From the NCBI RefSeq assembly GCF_932526225.1, contig NC_064043.1, positions 3,497,001-3,561,000 on the forward strand: a stretch of DNA of 64,000 bases. Direction: 5' to 3'. The stretch is from Nematostella vectensis (lineage: Eukaryota; Cnidaria; Anthozoa; Actiniaria; Edwardsiidae). This document shows, piece by piece, positions 36,101 to 46,900 of this stretch. Position numbers and translations under genes: made by a program. The notes under the pieces are model-generated. The model searched no databases and was not told where the DNA came from. It saw only the letters and a list, made by a program, of their open reading frames with translations. Each line of letters starts with the position of its first letter. Position 1 is the first letter of the stretch.

Positions 36101-39100
36101 CTCCACAAAAACAGATTTCCTATTCACACTCTCACCTGCTTTCAGTTTTGCCATTGGTTCCCTTAATCTTCCAGCCTAGAAGAAAGAATGAAAAATGGAC
36201 ATCTACTTTATAGTTTAGAATCAAAAAGCCCAAACTGTTGCGATCTCGTACCAGAACAATGAATACAATACTCCAAAAACTGGAAATCGACTCTGCCAAA
36301 ATGGCAGAGTCGATTTCCAGTTTTTGGAGTATTGTATTATTATTACTTTATAGTTTAATACCATACAGTGTACATTCAGGTATTTATGGGTGAGCGCAGG
36401 CATTCAGGGAACAGTGCACAATACAGGTGTACAGGTGTTAAGCAGAGTATATTAGGGTACGCAGAAAAAAAAGACCCAAACTACAGAATCATCCCTACAA
36501 CCCTGTTTTGTGGAGGTCTCTTACCAAGGGATTTATTAAGAATAATCATTACCATACACGGTCTATAACACTATTTACATAATATTAGGCATTAGGCACT
36601 GTTACATAACAGGGATTTGTTTCTGTGGCAGCATGAAGCTCTTTGCGCTTGTTTAAAGTTGACAGGTATAACATAACATAACATAACATAACATAACATA
36701 ACATAACATAACATAACATAACATAACATAACATAACATAACATATCAGAACATTACAGAACTATATCACAAAATGATAACTATATTAACGCAACAGAAC
36801 ATAATTACTTTGACTTATGTCTCTTTTTTAGTTAAAAGGTAAACAAACATAGAAACAAACAGACAGTCAGACACATATAAAGTGAAAATAAACTAACATC
36901 AAACTTCATATCTACCTGATCTGTGAGGAGCAACTTTTTGGCTCGCTTCAGAAGAGTGTCCTTAGTGCATGGTAGGTAGAATGCCAAGTAGTCATAAATT
37001 CCCTGGAGGACAAGGGATACGGTAGATGCAGTATTAAGAATATAACCTATAAAAAGAATGTCTGTGGACATATACTGTACAACTAAAACAATCGAGCTAT
37101 GCTGGTAGTGTATCTAAAATTGGGTGTTAGTTGTAGGATATAACAGATAGGCCAGGTACTGTACTTACAGATCGCACTCTGCAGCTCAGCTCTCTAGATT
37201 GAGTTTCAATCCTGACAAAAAAAGGTAATGTACTGTTCTGATCTGACGATCCATTCACACAGAAGTCCCCCACAATAACTTTTAAATGCTTTTCAAGCAT
37301 TCACGAGTTAAAAAGGAGAGACCAGTCTTAACCTAAACTCTAACTACATAGTAAGATGCTGCAGCCACAAAACAATAAAAAAGTTAGCCAATTTGCATGC
37401 AATCCACTGTAGCCAGCATCGCACTGTAATTTTATCTCTGAAAAATTTGATTGACATTTGATTGTAAGCCCTGTAATCTTACCCAAGCAACATTTGGTTG
37501 ACATCCTTATTAAAGAACTTGCACTTTCCCTCATCAGCAGCATTGGTAGCTGCTTGCTTCAACTTCATGACAACACTTTCTACATGGGTAGGGAGGTAGT
37601 TAGGGAGTTTGGGAACTATTTCCCCCTCATCCCCATCACCTAGCAACCCATTCTGTGAGACTGATGCCTGGCCGCTTAAGTTACTTGCTTCAGATGCAGC
37701 AGCAGCGTTTGCAGCTAAGACTTGGGCAAGTGGTATGGAGTCCTCATTCGCAAATTCTGTCTTTATGCTGCTAGGAGGAGAGCCTGCAGTCGATGTTCCA
37801 ATGGGTGTGGCAACGCCATTAGACATTGCTGTGACTGAAGCTGAACCTGTTGCTGATATGCTTGACGAACCCGCAAGCATGCTATGTAATGATCCATGCT
37901 GGCTGGCATTCAAACTCAGCTTTTTCTTAGATTTCTTTTCTTTGTCCCCACTAGAAAAATCAAACATTACTTGTTAATGTGGAAACCAATATAACCCTCA
38001 GAAGCTTTAAAAGGGTTGCATCTTTGTATCTGGTCTGAGCATTCACAAATCGACTTGCTTTTTGCATGTGTTTGTAGGCTATGAAACCCTATGCAAATGA
38101 GATGTTCATCTCAGAAGTAAATTATATTGGCTTGAATTACAGTGATTTTCAATCCTTCCTATAACTAAAACAGCTCATTTCTAATCTAATGCATCACATT
38201 CGGATATGGATATTCAAATCAAAAAGAAAAAAGGATTGTCATGCAAGTCAATGGACATCAAAAATCTCCAAAAAATCTAGGGCTTATTTAATGTATCAAG
38301 TGATGACCAAGAGAGACATAAAGTTTAGATACAGGAATTATCAGACCAGCTTATGTCTCTCCTGTACTGCAAGATATCTTTAAAATCCTAAGGCTTAGCT
38401 TTTTTATGCCAATGACAATATTAAATACCTTAGCAGACGGACTTTCTTGGGTTTCTTTTCCTTGTCTGTGGAACCTGTGTGCTGCTTTCTCTTTCTCTCC
38501 TTCTCTGCAGGAGTCTTCAGCTTCTTTACTTTGTTTGGATCCTTGATTTTCTATACAGAGAAATGCTTTGTTGAGATACATGAGTAAGATAGAGGGTTTG
38601 GCCTAAGCAGTTACCTGCTCACCTTATACCCGTTTTCAAGTACACCCTACGGTACACCCTGTGCCTTTCATTTCTGAGAAGTGACTGTTTTTTGTGCACA
38701 AAAATATTTGCTTACAAATTCTGCATCTGTGGAGCTTTAGACTGAACTGAACCAAAACAACATCATAGTGGATCACTTTCAAAGCTACCTTTCACTAAAC
38801 CTCTCATCATTGAATAAAGTTTGAATTGTTTCTGGGCTTCCATCACCAAAAAACAGTCACAACTCAAACGGAAAGCCAAAGTTCATGTGTGAATGGATAC
38901 AGATAAATACTGTTGGGTATGCTGAAAATTAGGGAAAACATCCCTAACATACCCAGGTGATTTTATGCCTCTTTAGTAATGTGTTATTATCTGACTGTAT
39001 ACTAGAAAAATTCACTTTTCACATTATTTCTGTACCTTTGGAGTTTTTCTTTTCTTGGTCCCCTTGAAGTCATCATCGCTAAAAAATAATCAGGAATATA

Positions 39101-41791
39101 AATTAGTACATTGAGAAATTTTCCAAACTGAAGACATTTAATGGCATGAAATGTGAAGGAGAAATATTGCCTGGCTCACCTGTCATCTGAGGAGATGGGG
39201 CGGAAATTCAGACTTCCTTGATTGATATAGAAGCCACCGTGCTCTGTCGTCCAATCCACTGGAATAAGCTCATCATACTAAAACAACAATGTATATATGG
39301 TTATCATTTTAACAAGAGGGGATGCACTTATTTTAAAATATATTTTCCAATTTAATTAAAATTACTTTTACAATGTACAAGAAGTATAAATTCTCCCAGA
39401 AGGACAGCAACTTAAGCTTTCAGTGATAAACTTTGTGTGTGTAGTACTGCCAGTTTTGGTTACTTCCCATCGAATGTAAAACCCCCCTAGTCATTGGATC
39501 TATAAAGTACAACAAGTTTAGGCAAGGCCCCTATCCAGGGCTTATTCAAGCAATTATGGAACACATACATGTTGATCTATTTCCCTGATTCCATCACACC
39601 TAAAGAGGTTATATAGTTTATCTACAGTTTGTCTATAATTTCTCTAGTTATACCATCAAATTCTGTTTGACAATATTTGTGTATAAATGTGTGCCAAAAT
39701 GAAGGTTATCTACTTACTGCTTCAGAATTATCAACAAAAGGGTCGTTTTCATCATATCCATATGTCACATCAACCAGATCCTAAACACAACACATCGAGT
39801 TTGTTAACTTATAAACTCAGAATCTTACAAAATTCAGATATATATAAAGGCCGATTTAGACACCACAACATAATTATACGCCACCTGTCCACGACATGTC
39901 TAAGCTCGAATTACCCAATATGACTATCGTAGTCGAGCATCGTAGCCAAGTAGTAGGATGTTTTACACTCCACAACTCAAGTTGTAGAGGTATCGCATAC
40001 AACTAAGGGGCTGATGATATGATGAATTTCAACCCGGGCTGAAACTTCAGCCCATGCAGCTGCTTACCAATTATATGCCTTAATCCAGCCTGGGCTGGGT
40101 TCTACTCGGATTGTGTTGTTTTCCAGCTCAGGCTGAGATATTTTATGTGATTACGTGGCGATTTTCAACATGCTAGTCCAGGCTGAAAATCCAAGACCGG
40201 TTTGACAGCCCGGGCTGGAAAAATCCCCTTGAACTTTAATTGATCCCAGGCCAGAAACTTGTTCACGTAATTGAAAGAGCAATTTAACAAGTATTTGTTG
40301 GGGATACTGGGCTGGACTCTCAGCCTCCCTAAACGGGCTGAAAACTAAGCCTGGGCTGAAATATGACATGTAATAAGCCCCTAAATTGTGCTGTCTGAAT
40401 CAGCCCTAAGGCGACAAATTGAGGACAAAAATTGAAAGATAATATTGGTAACCATTTTGGCTTGTAAACAAAATAAATATTTCGAACAATTAGAAGTATG
40501 TTACACATCCCATTTTCCTAATCTTTCCATCCTTTCTCCAAGTTAAATAGAGAATACAAAAAAGTAAAAAAAATGCATTCCATATGCATTTGTTGCAAAT
40601 AAATAGTAACGGATTCTATACCTTCACTTTACACGATCAGTGACTAGAATATCCTTTAAGACTATGACACTAATAAACTCAAAATATTAACAAGAAGCGA
40701 CATTGATAAACAATTCATTCCTCTAACATTAATATACCGACCAACAACAACCATTACTAATCGCAGTTGTTAATATCCGACTTAACAATAAATAACAAAG
40801 GCAATACCTGAATGATCATTCTATTATTTTTGCTGATCATAGAAAGAGAATTTGTTCGGTATACGAAAAGAAGAACGGAAAATACATCGGGAAGGTCACG
40901 ACATCACATTCACGACAGACTAAAAATATAATCGAGTTTGGGTGACTGAACAGAAATGGAATAACTATTAAATGGGTTGCAGAATAGAGACCGAGGTTTA
41001 TTAGTGAAGGGATACAAATAAAAAAATCGCAAAATTATAAGAGGTATTAGTTATTCATGGAAGAAAAAATATATAACAGGTTGGTGTAAGATACAGAATT
41101 CGAACTGTTGTTGATGATCACCATTTTAGAACCAAGTTGAAAGCATTTTATTATGAAATACACACAAATATTAAAATGTGGGACAACTTACGGCTATTCT
41201 TTCTTGTCTTCTCTTCTTGGAATTTGGTTTGGGTCCCTGTCGAGTAGATGTATAGAAGAATTCAATACAAAATAAAAGCGTCACACAATTCACACACGAC
41301 GACTGATTTCACTACGATCTCGCGCGCGGCACACACAGAGAAAATAAATACGTACAGACCAAGAATAAAACCCTTCTAGTACTTACATATTTATCCTCGA
41401 ACCTCTTGGCTAGTTCCTTTAGTTTTTCGTCTTGGCTGTCTTCATCGGGCCAGATTTTGTCTTTGTCTTTCAAAGTTTTGGATTTTGTAGTGGCTTCCCC
41501 AACCTTTTAGAGAGAGTGTGAGAGCGATTAGTACAACTGCTGGACATGGATGAGGTTCACGGCTTGGCCCCATAGAACCCCGAAATGCAACGAAAATAGC
41601 CATAAAGGAAAGAGCAGGAATAAAAAAATGCTTACCGAAGTACTGCGGAGTAATTCTCGGTACGAGAACTCAGGAAAATATTTATCGCTGCTTTCCTTCA
41701 ATTCGAGGGTAAATCGCATCGTACTTTGTTTTCCCTCGCCGTTTTGGATGCCCTTGGATCCTGCGATCTTTGTTGTGGCATCCTTTTCCAT
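21108..41791 (-). CDS. UBN1/2: Ubinuclein, HIRA-complex histone H3.3 chaperone subunit
   Basis: Minus-strand exons: 41791-41636, 41503-41387, 41236-41192, 39780-39718, 39277-39180, 39078-39036, 38550-38429, 37950-37483, 37211-37169, 37002-36916, 36175-36136, 35890-35809, 33317-33272, 33145-33056, 32937-32864, 32564-32477, 32260-32205, 24509-24459, 24392-24373 (20 nt), 24260-24214, 23874-22598, 22073-21826, 21271 (or 21280)-21108. Total 3525 bp, 1174 aa; all phases agree. N-terminal FTLELKES..FPEFSYRELL resembles the HIRA-binding region. The Hpc2-related domain (about 91-160) reads YGYDENDPFVDNSEA, YDELIP, GGFYINQGSL. The conserved middle domain (about 371-590) includes YDYLAFYLPC, VMPEQIKAFEEQVRKHV, FIWSDELRELL, LWPKGWMTSRILFKES. 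The remainder is Ser/Thr/Pro/Gln-rich. UBN binds HIRA and H3.3-H4 in the nucleus. Single ancestral gene, so UBN1 versus UBN2 is not distinguishable. Confidence 0.95.
24541..30128. repeat. Minisatellite 2a: 32-bp unit, ~174 copies
   Basis: Unit TGTTTGGGTAGTACTTATAA followed by TGCACTAC(A/T/C)GAG. Variants: ATAATG or ATACTG, CACTAC or CACCAC, GTTTGGG or GTTGGGG; rare 33-bp units contain GTTGAGAGTAG. Occupies UBN intron 17. Ordered runs of variants recur about 3.2 kb apart (from about 24980 and 28180, and again 29690), so large blocks were duplicated. Confidence 0.97.
30129..31329. mobile_element. 1.2-kb long-inverted-repeat element in the 32-bp array
   Basis: Ends TGTACAGGACCCGAAATGAT and its complement at the right; similarity extends roughly 150-170 bp inward. 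Each arm holds tandem GGACCCGAAACGATCCC motifs. GTAC flanks both ends (30125-30128, 31330-31333) where one unit would read TAGTACTTA, so a 4-bp target duplication is likely. The ~0.9-kb interior has no convincing transposase. Confidence 0.8.
31330..32197. repeat. Minisatellite 2b: same 32-bp unit, ~27 copies
   Basis: Continuation of the array after the inserted element, ending with a degenerate unit (GGGGTAATACTCTAC) that runs directly into the 5' splice site of UBN exon 32205-32260. Confidence 0.95.
33472..35781. repeat. Minisatellite 3: ~35-bp unit, ~66 copies
   Basis: Unit CACCTTCAGGATGCTGCCCC followed by TTTTCCTCATGC and a C-run of variable length (34-36 bp). It fills ~93% of UBN intron 12 (33318-35808). 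A ~0.79-kb block at about 33880-34668 recurs almost unchanged 770 bp later (about 34650-35438), including the unique CATACCCCC variant at 34107 and 34877. Confidence 0.96.
36262..36338 (-). repeat. Perfect 36-bp inverted repeat (hairpin), 5-nt loop
   Basis: Arms 36262-36297 and 36303-36338 are exactly complementary around the loop AAAAT; the stem contains CTCCAAAAACTGGAAATCGA. A 14-bp direct repeat (TACTTTATAGTTTA) flanks at 36204-36217 and 36344-36357. It lies in UBN intron 10 and would be transcribed with the gene. Could be a small-RNA precursor or a young foldback insertion. Confidence 0.85.
36666..36745. repeat. (ATAAC)n microsatellite
   Basis: About 16 perfect copies of a 5-bp unit in the same UBN intron. 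Confidence 0.9.
39781..41191. other. UBN intron 3
   Basis: Holds the GGGCTGAA-rich MITE at 40004-40382; the rest is AT-rich without recognised features. Confidence 0.6.
40004..40382. mobile_element. MITE with CAGCCCGGGCTG motifs, ~380 bp
   Basis: Left end TAAGGGGCTGATGATATGAT and the complement of the right end (TTAGGGGCTTATTACATGTC) match imperfectly; CAGCC(C/T)GGGCTG motifs repeat along it. No ORF. Confidence 0.6.
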
Positions 41792-41908
41792 GTTCCATGA
41801 AGAAAAGTGTAAAATCCACGACTATGTTGAACCCCATTCACACAAACCTTTAGCCATCTTCAACTTGCCCGCGTTCGCCGCGAAAACTAAGTCGACAAAT
41901 TGGTCAAC

Positions 41909-41920
41909 TGCGCATGCGTG
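41909..41920. promoter_or_regulatory. NRF1-like site in the UBN promoter
   Basis: TGCGCATGCGTG matches the palindromic NRF1 core, about 120 bp upstream of the UBN ATG in a locally CpG-rich stretch. Binding is inferred. Confidence 0.4.
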
Positions 41921-42943
41921 CAAGGGTTCTGCGCAGCCGCAGTAACGTTTCTTGCCTCAACAACTCTTGAAGTGTCTTGTGTGGAAACTTTGCTCACACA
42001 CAAGCAAATCGAGCAATCTTCAAAAAATTAAAATTTCGCTCTAAATCCACTCATAACGTTAAGAAAACATAAAAATAGACCAGGATTTACGTTTTTTGGA
42101 AAAAGGTCCTTCCTCGGATTTATCAATATCCCAGTTCTTCAGACTCCGTAAGGTTTGAAATTACCAAAATTTCCTCCTTTTTACCCCCAAAATGGCGAGA
42201 GTAGCCAAAACGTGTCCGCTTGGGTCCCAGCTAAACCCCACCCGGCTCGCGAGCGCACATGCTTGCGCCAGTTCACTAAGCTAGTTGCTTTACGACAACC
42301 CCCATTGTCTTGTGATTTGTTTTCAACAGTGATATGACCGAGTTGCGTGAACTATGAGATTTTGAAGGGTGTCCGTGGTTTAGAAATGACAGATGCTATG
42401 CCAACGAATTCTTTTCATTGGATCGTTTCCCAGTGTTTACCGCTCGCATCCACGGCCAAGTACACACGAACAACATATCCAACATCGCTGGGATCCAGGC
42501 CATCACGGGCATCTAGGGTCTGTAACGCAACCAAGTCTTAGTCACGCTCGTTAGCACAGGCAACCTAACGTTTTGAGGGAAAACTGAACGCGCTGGGATA
42601 CTTGTCGATTTGTCGTTGCTGTTTATTTTCCTGTCTATTCATCTTCCTCTTATGCTGATAAGTTTATTTAAACCATCATTACGCCTCTGTTACGGTGAAT
42701 ATTTTTGTTTCTTGCTGCAGAAAACATGCACATCAAAAGATCCCGTGGCAGTGAACGTTTTTCACATTTTTAACAGTCCTTTGCACATATTGTGTTAGAG
42801 TGGTTTCATAGAGGAGTTTAACATACCTTTTCAACCTTGTTTTGATTCATACCTTGTCTACACCAAGCCTACGCAGACCATCTAGTTTTTCTACAGCTTG
42901 ACTGTAGTCTTTCTAGTTATGCCATGTGACCGGCGGCCGCCAA

Positions 42944-43424
42944 TGAGTCATTGATTACTGGGGGGGGGGGGGGGGGGGGGGCGCTAAGAGTGGCAGAGAT
43001 AAACAATAAATACTGGTGTCGCTGGAAGACGACTACGTCGTCGACAATTTTAACAAAGACATTTGAGTCTAGGTTTTGCAAACATTTTAAAGTATTCGTT
43101 TTGTTCAACTGATTAGAACGGGCAGATTCGTCTGTCAACCATGAGAGGGTTTCTCAAAATTTATTTATATAAAGACAAGATTGGTACCTACCGAACAATA
43201 TGGAACTAGATAAACAATAGTAGGAAACATTGTGAACTTAATAAAATGTTCATTTCAACAATGACTCTCTTGCTCAGTATTGTATTAAAACCAGACTTAA
43301 ATTCGACGCCTAAAAAATGTGACCCCCCTTTAATGACAGCCCAAGAAATGTGCCCCCCCCTAAATCCGCGCGTAGCCCCCCCCCCCCCCCTACATATTTG
43401 CCGCCCCCCAGTAATTAATGACCG
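42944..43424. mobile_element. Poly-G/poly-C MITE, ~480 bp
   Basis: Left end GAGTCATTGATTACTGGGGG and right end complement GGTCATTAATTACTGGGGGG are inverted repeats. The interior carries C-runs and no gene. Confidence 0.6.
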
Positions 43425-43737
43425 CTCCCTAAGAGAACACTGAGTACAGTTTTTCCGCGCATTAACTAATAGGGTGTAGCATGACTTCCTACAACAATCT
43501 AGTGAATCTAACTGAAACAAACTAATTGCTCTCAACATTCCATCCTTCCTGCACTTCTGTCACGTGCAGTTTTATTCGCGGTATTTGTTAAAATAAACAA
43601 ATACTGTTGCATTCTAAAATAAAAACGAACATCCTTCTTAGATATATCTACCAATATCTGCAATAGATTGTAAGAAAAAGGCTCCTTTCTCGCTGCTCAA
43701 AATGTAAAAGCCCCCGAAAAGAAATGCTGTAGATAAT

Positions 43738-43826
43738 ACTACGTGACGTAGTCGACCAGATAGTTTTCCACTATCCACCAATCAAAACATAGTGATTGAC
43801 CACATGACTGCCGACAGCCAATCGGG
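43738..43826 (+). promoter_or_regulatory. CRE-like and CCAAT motifs upstream of GAB
   Basis: CTACGTGACGTAG (CRE-like, near-palindromic) at about 43740, with CCAATCA near 43778 and GCCAATCGG near 43817, 140-230 bp before the GAB start codon. Motif-level evidence only. Confidence 0.3.
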
Positions 43827-43968
43827 TCCGACATCCGGAATGTGTACTTCACTTCCGTGTTGTACTGCCATACAGAAGATCACTGCGGCTTCCCTACCGC
43901 AATGAAGTTCTGATAAATTAAGAGTTATTTCCTCGTCTAAAGACCATTTTGGGATCAAGATTTGAAAA

Positions 43969-46900
43969 ATGGAGGAAGGAATTGTGATTTATCATGGTTT
44001 TCTCAAGAAATCGCCCCCTGAACACCGCTTGATGCGTTCTGTGAGTAGCGAGAAGTTCTCGATTTCCTTGACGATTCACACTCGCTTGATGTGTTGCTCT
44101 TTTGCTTTAGCCAATTTTCCAACAAATTCCCCAAATTTCCTTAGGACGACTCCAAACACAAACTAGTTAAATTTACATGCATCATATTTGTATTCTTAAA
44201 CTGCACAGCGCAATCCAAGAAATAGTATCTTGCGTAACATGCTTTGGTCACTTCCAAAATACTGCTCTCTCAACTAACGGATTTTTTTTATTGGAATCGT
44301 CTTTTTACCAAATAAAAGGGAAATCAATGCATTTTAACAATAACGATCATCTTATACTATGAACTCCTTCTTTTGGTGACTCTATTTAGTCCTGTCGGCT
44401 ATTTCTAAGCCGGTAAATTGCTTCCTATGTCGCCTTCGTTATGGCAAAGTTGTAGATGATACTTCGCCAAATTCCATGCAAGCTCGTGCATTATTAGAAC
44501 AGAACATTTATTTTTCCGGGTTATTTCAGGGTGAGGAATTTCAGACATAGTTAGAGTACAGTTGTCAAAGTTACTTGCCACTACTCAAAATCTCGTTCTT
44601 CAGACATAAAAACCGCCGCTTTTGACTACATTATCTTGACAAATATTTACGGCGCCTATTTTGTGAGGACCACAACAGGAGGCGTACACAACAAAAATTA
44701 TTTCACACCGAAATATTAATTGCGGCATATTGGCTACGAATATTTTTAAATCGTTTTTTAGGAAGATATTTTTGCAATGCTTATGTCAACAGGTAGTTAG
44801 GCTAGTTGATTAATTGATAGGATCAATCCGGCACCAGTTTGTTTGTATTCTAAGATGATATATTTCATGCCTAAGCGTATAGAACATATTTAGCAGCTTC
44901 GCCTTGTTTTCTTGTATACCTTAGATTTTGTACTTCCTAAAATAAACTTTTCCTGTTTACAAATGTCTTTTGTCTCGTACTTGCTTTCTGTTTCACTCGC
45001 AAACAGGATGCGTTCGAGAAAATTATTTATTTAGTTATTACAATGCTATTTACTTCCGGTGTTTAATAGTGGCCATCACACTTTGTGTTTGGTGTGTTTT
45101 ATCCAGGAAGAAATGTTTTGCTACAATTAAATTGCATAATCTGAGAATCTAAGTAAATTTAACTGAGATTTAATGTCCGAAATTTTAAACTTGTGTAACA
45201 ATGTGTAAAAAGCATATTTTTTTTTCCAGTGGCAAAGGCGGTTCTTTGTTCTGAGATCCAACAAGAAACTCTTCTACTACAAGAGCGAGAAAGACAAAAA
45301 GCCAGTGAAGGACCCTATTGATCTTCATACCTGCCGATGTGTGGAAGCCAACCTGCAGCACAACAAGTTCCCATATGTCTTTAGCGTGAACACAGTGAAT
45401 AGGACTTACTATATGGTGGCAGACTCACAAGAGATCATGGACACTTGGGTTGAGAAGCTGTGTTTTGTTTGTGGCTTTGAAAGACAAGATGAGTCTTCAC
45501 CAGGTAAACAAATAATTTTCAAAAACTTCAATCTTATCCAAAAATGCCATAGATTTCAAATGTGATCAAGTGACTTGCTTTCCAGCTCACATTTGGGGTT
45601 ATTTGGAAATGCTTGTTTTTGAGTGTTGGGACACTATGGGATGCAGTGCACTGGCTGAGCTTAGGGAAAGTTCATTTATTATCCCAAGGGGGGGGGGGGG
45701 GGGGGGTAAGGATACTGTGAAGGGCCCTTGAGAAATTTCTGAGGTCTAAAGGGGGGAGGGGGGCGTCGAAAGTATATGGATTTAAAAAGGGGGGGTCACT
45801 GATTTCTTTGGGTGTTGTCTCTTCTTTATAATTTGACCAAGTGTCAAATTAGGTTTCTTGGTTCAACCAGTCTCGGTTTGGGGGCAGTTATTTGACATGC
45901 ACAATCCAAAAGTCCAGGATATTTATTAAGTCACATTTTGTCAATGCAATGCAAACCTTTACAGCTTATATACATGTTTTTTCATGGTTTCCACTATATA
46001 ATATTTATAAAGTGCTTAGGTTCCATATTTAAAATTATTAACATAACAGTCCGATGCTATAAGCGCTCATTCTTCATTCATCAACATCCTTGCTGTCTGA
46101 TTTGCTGTCTTCCTCTCTCTCTCTCTTTCTTTTCTTTTTTCATGCTTCGCTTTTCTTGCAAGGAAAAGAACTAAAAGCCTTTTTGCTTCCTCAGCATCAT
46201 ATATAGCAATAACCTTTATCAGGTCGACAACCTGGATTTAGTCGCACCTTTGAGAAATTGAGTGGCTGCACTTTTTTCCCCCTCCACTTTCTGATCAGAT
46301 TGCACAGCTTATCTCTTGCTTGCGTTCCTTTGCCTTTGTCGTTTTTGTTCCTTCCTTTGCTACTCCTTTCTTTGGTTTTCTGGAGGGGGGCACCGGAAAT
46401 ATGGGGGGAATCATAGGGGGGGCATGAAAAATTTTGTTCCTCCTGAAGGGGTTGTCAAATTTTATCGCTTGCTTTTATCAAAATCTTCACGCATCCCCCC
46501 CTCGGGATAATAATAGAACCTTACCTTGTATACATCTCAAAATCAAATCAAATGATAGCCGATTGCCAGGCTAGAATTTGACAGATTTTCTTGTCTTTCT
46601 GACTTAAAATCTTGATTGAAGATTAAAAAAAGAAGGTTAAAATCTTGAATGAATATTTGTGGAACATTACTAGCATTTTTACATCAACTAGGTGGCCTAA
46701 GATGCATATACACAAAAACCCTTTAAAAAGTATATATTAAGAATACCATATGAAGACACAAAAGACACTGCACTGTAGTAGTCATCGTGTAAAAATTTTC
46801 TTTTATTTATTTTTTCCAGGGACAAGAAGCAGACCCACTGTGCCAATTGAAAGCCCTGCTAAAGCCGCAGCAAATTCATATACACTCTCCCATCCATCTA

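Larger units (their letters stand above)
41792..43968. other. Shared upstream region of UBN (minus) and GAB (plus)
   Basis: A divergent pair separated by 2.2 kb. It holds the UBN-proximal NRF1-like site, a poly-G MITE (42944-43424) and GAB-proximal CCAAT motifs. No exon was recognised. Confidence 0.55.

Noticed and set aside
36262-36338. Hairpin as a transcription terminator
   Set aside because: Intrinsic hairpin terminators are bacterial; this sits inside a eukaryotic intron and transcription must continue past it.
41528-41945. 131-aa plus-strand ORF across the UBN start
   Set aside because: Antisense shadow of UBN exon 1 and its promoter; the minus-strand exon has clear family similarity and phase.
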